In this document: positions 1-6,667 of the stretch, piece by piece
How the letters are laid out: every line of letters begins with the position of its first letter
Numbering within the stretch: position 1 is the first letter of the stretch
Assembly (NCBI GenBank): GCA_958405565.1
Contig: CATYEN010000058.1
Span: forward strand, 1 to 13,728
Direction: 5' to 3'
Length of the DNA stretch: 13,728 bases
DNA from: an uncultured Collinsella sp.
GTDB taxonomy: Bacteria; Actinomycetota; Coriobacteriia; Coriobacteriales; Coriobacteriaceae
Position numbers and translations under genes: made by a program
Notes under the pieces: generated by a model
The model's input: only the letters and a program-made list of their open reading frames with translations
What the model was told of the DNA's origin: nothing
The model's database searches: none

Positions 1-126
1 ATTTTGCCTCTTGACAATGTCCTGCTCATATTAAAAGGAACGTCCCCAAGTGCCGACCAAGGCAACGCCGATGTTTTGGCAACGGCAGCGAGCGGGTCGC
101 ATTTGAGGCAAGGTGACGTGAAACGA

Positions 127-155
127 AAGGGCGCTGACCTTCTGGTCGCGCCCTT
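127..155 (-). terminator. Probable Rho-independent terminator after pyrE
   Basis: The arms 127-139 and 144-155 pair over 12 bp (AAGGGCGC and GACC with GGTC and GCGCCCTT), with one bulged base at 135 and a 4-nt loop. Read on the minus strand, the stem is followed by TTTCGTTT, an interrupted T-run. It lies about 75 nt beyond the pyrE stop, so it is the best candidate for the end of the pyrE transcript. The T-run is imperfect, so efficiency is uncertain. Confidence 0.5.
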
Positions 156-203
156 GAAGTTGAACGTCAGATTGTCCAAATGCGGCCCGCGCAGCGTCAA
201 GCC

Positions 204-231
204 GTTACGCGGTTTGGTAAAACCGCGTAAC
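204..231. repeat. 12-bp perfect hairpin touching the pyrE stop codon
   Basis: GTTACGCGGTTT (204-215) and AAACCGCGTAAC (220-231) form a perfect 12-bp stem with a 4-nt loop. The last paired base is part of the pyrE TAG stop codon (231-233). On the minus strand no T-run follows, so this is not a canonical terminator. It could stabilise the mRNA 3' end or be a small repeat. Bases 1-203 contain no convincing gene; apart from this hairpin and the one at 127-155 I see nothing clear there. Confidence 0.55.
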
Positions 232-911
232 TAACGGGCTCCGTACTGCTCGTAGTAGGCGTCGATGGCGGTCTTGAGCTCGTCATCGATGACGACCTTG
301 CCGTCGATCTCGTGGTTGTAAAGGGTTTCGACGACCTCGGCCATGGAAACGATGCTCGCGACGGGGAAGCCGTACTTGGCCTCGATCTCCTTCTGCGCGG
401 TGGTCACGCCACCCTTGCCGACCTCCATGCGGTTGAGGGACACGATCAGACCCTTGATCTCGACATCGGCAGCTGCCTTGACCTTGGGATAGGTCTCGTC
501 GATGGACTTACCGCTGGTAGTGACGTCCTCTACCATGATCACGCGGTCGCCGTCCTGGGGCTCGTAGCCCAGCAGGTTGCCCTTGTCGGCACCGTGGTCC
601 TTGGCCTCCTTGCGGTCGCAGCAGTACTTGACCTCCTTGCCGTACAGCTCGTGATAGGCAATCGCGGTCACGACGGCCAGCGGAATGCCCTTGTAGGCCG
701 GCCCGAACAGCACGTCAAAGTCGTCACCAAAGTTATCGTGGATGGCCTGGGCATAATACTCGCCCAGCTTCTTGAGCTGATAGCCCGTCACGTAGGCGCC
801 AGCGTTCATAAAGAACGGGGACTGACGGCCGCTCTTGAGCGTAAAGCTGCCGAACTTAAGGACGTCGGACTCGACCATAAACTTGATGAACTCTTGTTTG
901 TAAGCCTCCAT
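231..911 (-). CDS. pyrE: Orotate phosphoribosyltransferase
   Basis: This 226-residue cytoplasmic enzyme is expected to transfer the phosphoribosyl group of PRPP to orotate, giving orotidine 5'-monophosphate in de novo pyrimidine synthesis. The PRPP-binding motif VIMVEDVTTSGKS is at residues 124-136, with the two acidic residues E128 and D129. A Lys-rich segment around residues 101-110 matches the mobile catalytic loop of the family, and FGPAYKGIPLA near residues 69-79 is another conserved stretch. Length is normal for bacterial PyrE. The frame stays open upstream to 1013, but the ATG at 911 is preceded by GAGAGGAGC at good spacing and begins the typical N-terminus, so it is the likely start. 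The stop is TAG at 231-233. No other pyr gene is in the window. I do not see a convincing promoter in the roughly 90 nt upstream. Confidence 0.95.
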   Translation of the reverse strand: MEAYKQEFIKFMVESDVLKFGSFTLKSGRQSPFFMNAGAYVTGYQLKKLGEYYAQAIHDNFGDDFDVLFGPAYKGIPLAVVTAIAYHELYGKEVKYCCDRKEAKDHGADKGNLLGYEPQDGDRVIMVEDVTTSGKSIDETYPKVKAAADVEIKGLIVSLNRMEVGKGGVTTAQKEIEAKYGFPVASIVSMAEVVETLYNHEIDGKVVIDDELKTAIDAYYEQYGAR

Positions 912-1001
912 GCGGGCTCCTCTCGTAATCGCGTACGTGCCCTCCAGTTTAGCGCAGGCAGGACGTCGATGCGGTCGCGCTTTACCGAGTCTGCAACCGG
1001 C

Positions 1002-1041
1002 AAAAACCACCACAAAGGTGCCTGTCCCCTTTGTGGTGGTT
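1002..1041 (-). terminator. 40-nt hairpin repeat, copy 1, acting as terminator
   Basis: The 40-nt element is identical to the one at 4738-4777. Here the stem runs 1003-1018 with 1028-1043 (16 bp, perfect) around the 9-nt loop TGCCTGTCC. On the minus strand it starts 7 nt after the stop of the lipoprotein gene at 1050 and the stem is followed by a run of T (GGTGGTTTTTGCC), as in a Rho-independent terminator. The repeated identical sequence and the GGGACAGGCACC loop strand recall REP-type palindromes mobilised by RAYT transposases; that link is inference. Confidence 0.75.
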
Positions 1042-1049
1042 TTGGTGCG

Positions 1050-1736
1050 CTATGAGGCGTTGGCCAGGCGGCTCCAGAGCTCATCGATATCGATTTGGTC
1101 GCCGCCGCTCAGGTAGCCGGTGCGAATAAAAGCCTCGTTGTAGATATAGATGTCATGAGCGCTGTCGCCATCGTCTTCGGTGTCGTCGGCCATAATCACG
1201 TAACGGTGGCCGTCAAGCGCTTTGACCAGCCAATACAAGGCATCGTCAATCGTGCATTTCTCCTGCACCATCGCTGCGTCGCCAATCGCACCGATGAGTG
1301 CCCGTTCGCCCTTCGTATAGCCTCCTACCGAGAGTAGAATCGCGACGTTTTCGTCTCCACCGCCCGGTTCAAGCTCCTCGTACTCGGACTCCGAAAGCGG
1401 TATCGCGCTATTTGCAAGTTCGTCCACATCGTCCGAAACCTTGGAAAAGGTAAAGGCGAAAAATCCCGCGTCATCGACGGCGCCGTAGCCCACGTTCTCG
1501 CCTTGCCACTCATAATTTTGATGTTTGAGCAGGCGCACCAGATCGGCACCACCCAGGTTGATTGCGGCATAGACGGTCACGTTGGCATTGTCGTCCACGC
1601 AGGCGGCGTCCGCTGTGCTCGCTGCTTTAGCGCCACCCGCGCCGCCCGTAGTGCCCGAGCAGCCAGCCAGCGCGCAAGCCGCCGCGCCCGCGCCCGCCAC
1701 AAAGGCCGCGCGGCTCATCGTCATCTCGTTCTTCAT
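1050..1736 (-). CDS. Putative lipoprotein, paralogue of the upstream lipoprotein
   Basis: I do not recognise a named family. The 228-residue product has a lipoprotein signal: short charged start, hydrophobic Ala-rich stretch at about residues 10-24 and the lipobox LAGC at 23-26, so C26 should be lipidated and the protein anchored outside the membrane. A Gly/Ala/Thr-rich linker (27-48) precedes a folded domain. The domain shares an ordered set of features with the product of the next gene upstream (1772-2527): NVTVYAAINL near 52-61, YEWQ near 75, GGY at 138-140, and EAFIRTGYLSGG...IDELW at the C-terminus (201-221) against EEAIKTGTFTQGG...IDEFW. A very acidic patch (DDTEDDGD) lies near 184-191. 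The ATG at 1736 has GAGGG about 7 nt upstream. It is the last gene of the four-gene operon; 35 nt separate it from its paralogue, and a hairpin terminator follows its stop. Confidence 0.8.
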   Translation of the reverse strand: MKNEMTMSRAAFVAGAGAAACALAGCSGTTGGAGGAKAASTADAACVDDNANVTVYAAINLGGADLVRLLKHQNYEWQGENVGYGAVDDAGFFAFTFSKVSDDVDELANSAIPLSESEYEELEPGGGDENVAILLSVGGYTKGERALIGAIGDAAMVQEKCTIDDALYWLVKALDGHRYVIMADDTEDDGDSAHDIYIYNEAFIRTGYLSGGDQIDIDELWSRLANAS

Positions 1737-1771
1737 GTTTGTCCCTCGCTATGATATTGGCCGCATCGCAC

Positions 1772-2527
1772 TTAGCCGAGTGCGCGTCCGGTCTTTTCCT
1801 GCCAGAATTCGTCAATCATGGGGGCGCCGCCGCCCTGGGTAAACGTTCCGGTCTTGATGGCCTCCTCGGTAATGAGGTCTAGGCGGTAGTCGCCGTTTTC
1901 CATCGGACTCACCATGGCAACGTGACGCGCCATGTTGGAACCGTAAACGCACGCAATCCACGAGCCCGAGGTGATCTGTGCCCGATCCTCAACCGGCACG
2001 GAAAAGCCCGCGATAACATCCTCGCAGCTCGAATAGCCCGCAAGTTGCAGCGTAAACATCACGGTGCTCCCGGTTCCGCCCTTGTCGAGCTTTCCGATTT
2101 CGTCCTCACCGAGCCATTCGGTTGCGCCGTCCTTGCTGATATTGCAGACGCTGAGTACGCGGCCGGCCTCGTTCTCGTACATCTCGAGCGCATCTTGCCA
2201 GGTATAGCCCTGTTGCGACGCAAATTCCTGCAACTGCCAGCCCTTAAGCTCGAGCAAGGCCGCGATGCTGATGTTGTGGTGCGCATCCCAGCAGTCATCC
2301 GACCACGTATCAAACGCATCCGTCGAGCCGCCGTCCGCATCCGAGCTGCCGCCCGCATCACCGGAATCGCCCGATGACGAGCCCGCGTCCATCTTGTCCT
2401 TTACCGGGCGGTCGTCGTTAAAACCCGTCGTATCCTGCGCCTGCTGTCCACCGCACCCCACAAGCGTCAGCAGCGCCGTTCCCGCCGCCACGACAAACGC
2501 CGTGCGCGAAATAACCGTCTCCCTCAT
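1772..2527 (-). CDS. Putative lipoprotein with Ser/Gly/Asp-rich linker
   Basis: The function is unknown. The 251-residue protein starts with a lipoprotein signal whose lipobox is LVGC at residues 22-25, so C25 is the predicted lipidated residue. Residues 33-75 are a low-complexity linker rich in Ser, Gly and Asp, as expected for a spacer from the membrane surface. The domain from about 80 on resembles that of the next gene downstream: NISIAALLEL, GYTWQ, LAGYSS, and EEAIKTGTFTQGG...IDEFW. Identity is low but the order is the same, so the two are probably an old tandem duplication. An in-frame ATG at 2590 exists, but the ATG at 2527 follows AAAGGAA at good spacing and gives a normal signal peptide, so I choose 2527. 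It lies 75 nt after the zinc-ribbon gene and 35 nt before its paralogue. Confidence 0.8.
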   Translation of the reverse strand: MRETVISRTAFVVAAGTALLTLVGCGGQQAQDTTGFNDDRPVKDKMDAGSSSGDSGDAGGSSDADGGSTDAFDTWSDDCWDAHHNISIAALLELKGWQLQEFASQQGYTWQDALEMYENEAGRVLSVCNISKDGATEWLGEDEIGKLDKGGTGSTVMFTLQLAGYSSCEDVIAGFSVPVEDRAQITSGSWIACVYGSNMARHVAMVSPMENGDYRLDLITEEAIKTGTFTQGGGAPMIDEFWQEKTGRALG

Positions 2528-2602
2528 CGTTGTTCCTTTCCCGTTCTTTATCACGGTGCCGAGCAATGCACTCGACATCGATTCACCCATAGCCCGCTCA
2601 CG

Positions 2603-4165
2603 CTATTGACGAGGCAGTTCCGTCCAGCCAAAACCGGGCTCAAAGCCATCGCGCGTGCCGATCACATCGCCCGAGCCGTTCACCCAAGCTTGGTCCGCCA
2701 TCACCGAAACCTCGACATCGGTGCCGTCGGGCCTGGTGTAATGATTGACTCCGCGAATGGCATCGGAATACGAGGCCGCGCCCGTTCCCACACCTGCGCT
2801 AGAGAAATTGGCCGCACTGGCGGCCATGTTCGCGGCGTGTTGACGATCGCTGCGGTCGAACCATGCCTGTTGGTAACTGTCGAACGCCGCCTGCTGCGAA
2901 GCATGCATCTGCTGCCAGGCTGCAAACTGCTGTTGCTGCTGGGCGATATTCATCTGCGTACGTTGCCGCTGCTCAAGCACCATCTGCTGCTTTTGAGCGC
3001 ATGCCTCGCGCGCAAGCTCCGGGTTGAGCCGCAGGGTCGATGCCATTGAGGCGAGCGCCGTAGAGGTCGCCTCGTCCAGACGGCCCTCTGGCGCAACCAA
3101 GCAGAAGCTGTCCCTGATACGCCACTGCAACAGGTCGGCCGCTCCCAGCTTGAACGGCGCCTCGTCTGGGCAATCGCCCTGATCCGAGGCCTGCTCCTGC
3201 GCGACACCCTGCCCCGCCGCCGCAGCCGCCTGGCGCTCGCGCAGGCGCTTGCCCAGAACGCCGCCGATGAGCCCGCTCGAAAGGCCCGCGCCCAGCAGCG
3301 CCTCGGCCCCGGCGGCAATGCCTTTACCCATAGAGCCCGCGACTCCGCCGATCGAGGCCACATAGCCCTCGACTTTGGCAGCCACCGCAAGCTCGGTGGG
3401 TACTGGGGCGCCCGCAAGCCGGTATCTACGCATGCGGCACTCATAGATCACATCGCTCGGTTCCATCGAAAAGCCCTGAATCGCAAAGTCGTTTGCCGCC
3501 TCGCGCTTTACGCGGGCACGCTCGTGCTCGATATCGACCGCCGCGCTCGACGGGTACGGCTGCTCGGCCACAACCTCCGCCCGCGCGCCCAGCTGTGCCG
3601 CACAGGCCTGGGCCAGCTCGTCGCACGCTGTCTCCACGTGCACAAACGCCTTGCGCTCGGTTTGCGTGGGAATGCGCTTGGCAACGGCGCCCGCATCCAC
3701 GTAGCAGAGCTCGGAGCGGTACACAATCCGCTCGCCCGCGGGGCCCGCCGCCGTCACGCCAACCGAAATCGGGCAGTCGAAGCTACCGCTACGCTCAAGA
3801 TGTGCCTCTTCGATACGCCAATCCCGCGGCAATGCCACCTGCGCGAGTGCCTGACCGCCAGAAACATCGCATGCGGTATGGAGCTCGAGGTCGCCGACGC
3901 GGGGAGCACCCGCCGAGGCTGTGCCGCCAGACGGTGACGCGGCCTCGGCACTCCGCGTTGGCGCATCTGCCGGCACGGCCACGCTCGGCTCGCAACCTTC
4001 ACCCGCGCCATCATCGTCAGCCGCATCATTCACAGACCCCGTGGCATCCGGGCCGCATGCAACGCCCTCGAGCCGGACGCCGCAACCCGGGCAAAACCGC
4101 ACTGGCACACCGGCAACCCGAGGCAGTTGCGCCCCGCATGCCGGGCAGAATCTCAAGTCACTCAT
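2603..4165 (-). CDS. Zinc-ribbon protein with glycine-zipper-like segment and Gln-rich coil
   Basis: The function is unknown; I recognise the architecture only. The 520-residue product has no signal peptide. Residues 7-28 carry two knuckles, FCPACG and FCPGCG (C7, C10, C25, C28), a standard four-Cys zinc ribbon. Residues 36-90 are acidic and Ala/Ser-rich. A probable folded domain spans about 93-255. Residues 267-305 are rich in Gly and Ala with repeated G-x3-G spacing (GGVAGSMGKGIAAGAEALLG), able to form a membrane-active or self-associating helix pair. A Gln-rich likely coiled coil occupies 389-440, with a run of five Gln. The C-terminus (462-520, including SDAIRGVNHYTRPDGTDVEV) looks like a small conserved domain. 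An ATG at 4174 abuts the Shine-Dalgarno GAGGG, whereas the ATG at 4165 has it 9 nt away, so 4165 is preferred. It follows the membrane protein gene by 17 nt, so the two are almost certainly co-transcribed. Confidence 0.85.
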   Translation of the reverse strand: MSDLRFCPACGAQLPRVAGVPVRFCPGCGVRLEGVACGPDATGSVNDAADDDGAGEGCEPSVAVPADAPTRSAEAASPSGGTASAGAPRVGDLELHTACDVSGGQALAQVALPRDWRIEEAHLERSGSFDCPISVGVTAAGPAGERIVYRSELCYVDAGAVAKRIPTQTERKAFVHVETACDELAQACAAQLGARAEVVAEQPYPSSAAVDIEHERARVKREAANDFAIQGFSMEPSDVIYECRMRRYRLAGAPVPTELAVAAKVEGYVASIGGVAGSMGKGIAAGAEALLGAGLSSGLIGGVLGKRLRERQAAAAAGQGVAQEQASDQGDCPDEAPFKLGAADLLQWRIRDSFCLVAPEGRLDEATSTALASMASTLRLNPELAREACAQKQQMVLEQRQRTQMNIAQQQQQFAAWQQMHASQQAAFDSYQQAWFDRSDRQHAANMAASAANFSSAGVGTGAASYSDAIRGVNHYTRPDGTDVEVSVMADQAWVNGSGDVIGTRDGFEPGFGWTELPRQ

Positions 4166-4182
4166 CCCGTACATCCCTCATT

Positions 4183-4635
4183 TCATTGGCTGTTCTTGAT
4201 GGCGGCAAGCTGTCGCCACAGTTCCTCGGCACCGTCGAGGCGATATGCCGTCTTGTCGAGCACAATATTCTTGCCTTCGAGCTCCACCGATCGCTCCGAG
4301 CCGTCCGCATAGGCAAAGACGAGCGTGCAACCGGCGTCGCTCATCCGCTCATCCACCTCATCTCCCACGATGCAGCCGTCGAGCGCGGCAAAGGTCGATG
4401 CGACCAGCCCGGCATCGTCGGTCTCATAGACCGTCCGTGCCTCTCCGTCCTCGATAAGCTTGACCGCCACCGGAGCGGCGGCACAATCATTGAGCGATGC
4501 TTGTGCGGCAGTCTTTCCCTGAGCGCCATGGGCGCCGGCGCCGTAAGCTCGCATGAGTGCCACCGCCGCGGCAACAACAACCACGGCGATAAGCGCGCCC
4601 GCAATTTTATTAGACGCGCAACCCCGAGACGCCAT
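4183..4635 (-). CDS. Small membrane-anchored protein, first gene of the lipoprotein operon
   Basis: The function is unknown. The 150-residue protein has one hydrophobic segment at about residues 11-29 (IAGALIAVVVVAAAVALM) after a short basic start, so it is either a signal anchor or an uncleaved signal peptide with the rest outside the cell. There is no lipobox. The soluble part (about 50-150) is a small alpha/beta-like domain with FAYADGSERSVELEG near 107-121 and a closing ELWRQL helix near 138-143. Three Cys (51, 88, 103) lie in the predicted extracytoplasmic part and could form disulfides. The ATG at 4635 follows GGAAGGAG at about 7 nt, a strong ribosome site. It is the first gene after the 102-nt gap below the hairpin at 4738-4777, so the operon promoter should lie in 4636-4737, but I cannot pick a convincing -35/-10 pair there. 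Confidence 0.8.
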   Translation of the reverse strand: MASRGCASNKIAGALIAVVVVAAAVALMRAYGAGAHGAQGKTAAQASLNDCAAAPVAVKLIEDGEARTVYETDDAGLVASTFAALDGCIVGDEVDERMSDAGCTLVFAYADGSERSVELEGKNIVLDKTAYRLDGAEELWRQLAAIKNSQ

Positions 4636-4737
4636 AGACGCACTCCTTCCGTTCTGCTTCGCTCAACATCACATTCATATGCCTTTGAGCGCCAAAACGG
4701 CAGGTGACAAATGTCTCATATTCACATTTTCTCAGGT

Positions 4738-4777
4738 AAAAACCACCACAAAGGTGCCTGTCCCCTTTGTGGTGGTT
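4738..4777 (-). terminator. 40-nt hairpin repeat, copy 2, acting as terminator
   Basis: This is the same 40-nt sequence as 1002-1041. The stem is 14 bp here (4741-4754 with 4764-4777) with the 9-nt loop 4755-4763. On the minus strand it begins two bases after the LuxR-regulator stop codon (4780-4782) and the stem runs into TTTTT, so it should end that transcript. It therefore separates the regulator gene from the operon that starts at 4635. Confidence 0.75.
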
Positions 4778-4779
4778 GA

Positions 4780-6324
4780 CTAGTCTTGGGGCGTCCAGGA
4801 CCAGAAGAAGTTGATGAGGGCTACGCGCGAGGCGGCACCGGTCTTTTTGTTGATCGAGGCGATGTGGCGGTAGAGCGTAGAACGCGAGAGGAAGAGCGCC
4901 GCCGCCACGTCCTGCACGCTGTCGTCCGAAACGACCAACGCCTCCAGCACATCGCGCTCGCGCTTCGTAAGCCCAAAGGCGGCTACAAAGCCGTCGAGTC
5001 GATCGTCAAACGAAAGCTCCGGCGCCTCCAAGGGCACCGCGTCGGCCTGATCGGGCGCACGGCCCACGCCAAGATCGTCGGTGGCAAACGCCAGGCCTCT
5101 GTGATCCGCCTCGTCCTCAACACCTTGTCCAAACTGCCCCAGCAGCGAAATCGCAATGCCAACGAACAGCACGAGCACGACGCCCACCGCCATCAGCACG
5201 TTTTGACTCGAGATGATCGCCACCGCCGGAGCCGTCACAAGCATTGAGCAAATGTTGTTGATGGCGCGGCCCATGCACGGCCACAAATACGACCAGCGCG
5301 CATACATCGAAATCGCGGCGAACTTCGCGGTGAAGAACACCACGAAAAAGCCCGTACCCAGGTAAAAGATAATCGTGGCGGCGAGCGCATTGCCACCGTT
5401 ACCATCGGTGATAAGCACGAAGAACGAGAGCGTGGACAGCATGGCGGCGCACGTCATGATGATATTCATATACGAGCGTCCTCGCAGGTCATACAGGGCG
5501 CCGGCGGCAAGCGCGCTCACAACCAACAGCAAGCGCGGCCAGTCGCCCAAATCGATGGCGCCGGCGGCATGCGAGGTCGTAAGACCGGCGTTGAGAGCCG
5601 CGAATACGCCGGTAAGACAGGCGGTCGCCACCGTCAAGCGCACTACGGCACCTTGGAAGGCCGCCTTTGCCTCGGGATTATCGCGCCACTTGGCGCCATG
5701 CTCCGACGCATCGACCGATAGCTCGGCAATCTCGGCTTCGAACTCGGGCGCAGACTCATCACGCAATTTAGCTCGGCGGGTACCGTGAAGCAGCCCAACC
5801 AGCGCAATCGCACAGGCGACCAGAACAAACTGTTGAGGAATGCCCGCAGGCATCACCATATGGTTGAGCACCTGTACCAAAATGCCCGCAGCATAAGAAA
5901 CCGCCACGGCACGTGCCAGACAAGGCGTCTGCGCAAAACGCCGCGCCAGATTGGCATGGGCGGTCGATCCGCAGTAGCCCAGAGCGCAGCACGCCACCAG
6001 ACCGCCCGCAATCACGACCTGAAACTGCGCCGCCATAATCAGCAGCAGCAATGCCGACACCAGCAGCACGCCCGTCATATCGCTCGTTGCATCGATTGCC
6101 TGGGGACGACGATAGTACAGGAGAGGACGCACAAAATAGCCAATCACGCTCGCGCCGACGACGATGCTCTCGTAGATAACAACCTCGTTCGCTGGCACAA
6201 ACTCGGCCACGCGTACGTCAAAGAAGTACTCGCCGGCCAAAAACGTGAAAAAGAAAAGCGCCAGGCACAGAATCTCCCGTATGCCCCGGCGCAAATATGC
6301 GGTTGTGTCTCCCAGGTCCCTCAT
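4780..6324 (-). CDS. LuxR-family regulator with polytopic membrane domain
   Basis: The 514-residue protein couples an N-terminal membrane domain of roughly ten to twelve hydrophobic segments (about residues 18-397) to a C-terminal LuxR/GerE helix-turn-helix at about 450-510. The HTH region reads LTKRERDVLEAL, then VQDVAAALFLSRSTLYRHIASI, which are typical LuxR helices. A charged cytoplasmic loop (about 185-228) splits the membrane part into two halves. Membrane-bound LuxR regulators of this kind are expanded in Coriobacteriia and often control neighbouring metabolic genes in response to small molecules; that family knowledge does not identify this ligand. The frame is open to 6360, but the ATG at 6324 has a G-rich GGTGGGGG upstream and begins before the first hydrophobic segment, while the ATG at 6360 lacks a ribosome site. 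It ends in the hairpin repeat at 4738-4777. Its target could be the 4635-1050 operon or itself. Confidence 0.88.
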   Translation of the reverse strand: MRDLGDTTAYLRRGIREILCLALFFFTFLAGEYFFDVRVAEFVPANEVVIYESIVVGASVIGYFVRPLLYYRRPQAIDATSDMTGVLLVSALLLLIMAAQFQVVIAGGLVACCALGYCGSTAHANLARRFAQTPCLARAVAVSYAAGILVQVLNHMVMPAGIPQQFVLVACAIALVGLLHGTRRAKLRDESAPEFEAEIAELSVDASEHGAKWRDNPEAKAAFQGAVVRLTVATACLTGVFAALNAGLTTSHAAGAIDLGDWPRLLLVVSALAAGALYDLRGRSYMNIIMTCAAMLSTLSFFVLITDGNGGNALAATIIFYLGTGFFVVFFTAKFAAISMYARWSYLWPCMGRAINNICSMLVTAPAVAIISSQNVLMAVGVVLVLFVGIAISLLGQFGQGVEDEADHRGLAFATDDLGVGRAPDQADAVPLEAPELSFDDRLDGFVAAFGLTKRERDVLEALVVSDDSVQDVAAALFLSRSTLYRHIASINKKTGAASRVALINFFWSWTPQD

Positions 6325-6436
6325 GGTAACCCCCACCCGCTTAGATGTCCGGAGAACCATTTTAGTAGAGAACGGGTCTTACTACACACGCAATAGCCAA
6401 AGTGTTACGCAATTGCCCTCAGCCACCCTCAACACA

Positions 6437-6503
6437 AGTTGCGGTGGAATACGGACTGTTTTGCAACCAAATGGCTGAATTTAGACCGTATTTCACCGCA
6501 ACT
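6437..6503. repeat. 67-nt hairpin element A (21-nt arms, 25-nt loop)
   Basis: The arms 6437-6457 and 6483-6503 begin and end with AGTTGCGGTG and CACCGCAACT. They pair at 19 of 21 positions plus one G-T pair. The loop is 25 nt. The element lies in the 343-nt gap between the apiosidase-like gene (stop 6668) and the LuxR gene (start 6324), which otherwise holds only a second copy at 6533-6599 and presumably the LuxR promoter. Confidence 0.85.
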
Positions 6504-6532
6504 GAAGGATTCCCTTCTCCGATCGCACGCTC

Positions 6533-6599
6533 AGTTGCGGTGGAATAGTTCCTGTTTGGCCGGCCTGGGGCACTTTTTAGGAACTATTCCACCGCAACT
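6533..6599. repeat. 67-nt hairpin element B (21-nt arms, 25-nt loop)
   Basis: The arms 6533-6553 and 6579-6599 are a perfect 21-bp inverted repeat, again bounded by AGTTGCGGTGGAATA and its complement, with a 25-nt loop containing GGCCGGCC. Its arm and loop lengths equal those of element A at 6437-6503, while the inner third of the arms and the loops differ. It lies about 70 nt after the stop of the minus-strand hydrolase gene and could also block read-through, although no good T-run follows. Confidence 0.88.
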
Positions 6600-6667
6600 T
6601 ATTGAGGGACTGGGTTGCATGCGATGGAGAAGGGGATGGAGGGATCGGAAGTGTTGGAGCTCGGGTG

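Noticed and set aside
4..234. 76-codon plus-strand frame at the left edge
   Set aside because: It starts at TTG without ribosome site, passes through both hairpins after pyrE and has no similarity to anything I know.
3493..4707. 404-codon plus-strand open frame over the zinc-ribbon and membrane-protein genes
   Set aside because: The product is Arg/Pro/Ser-rich noise and covers two well-supported genes and their ribosome sites.
6437..6599. Terminal inverted repeats of one insertion sequence
   Set aside because: Only 29 nt lie between the two elements and each is a complete hairpin by itself, so they do not bound a transposon.
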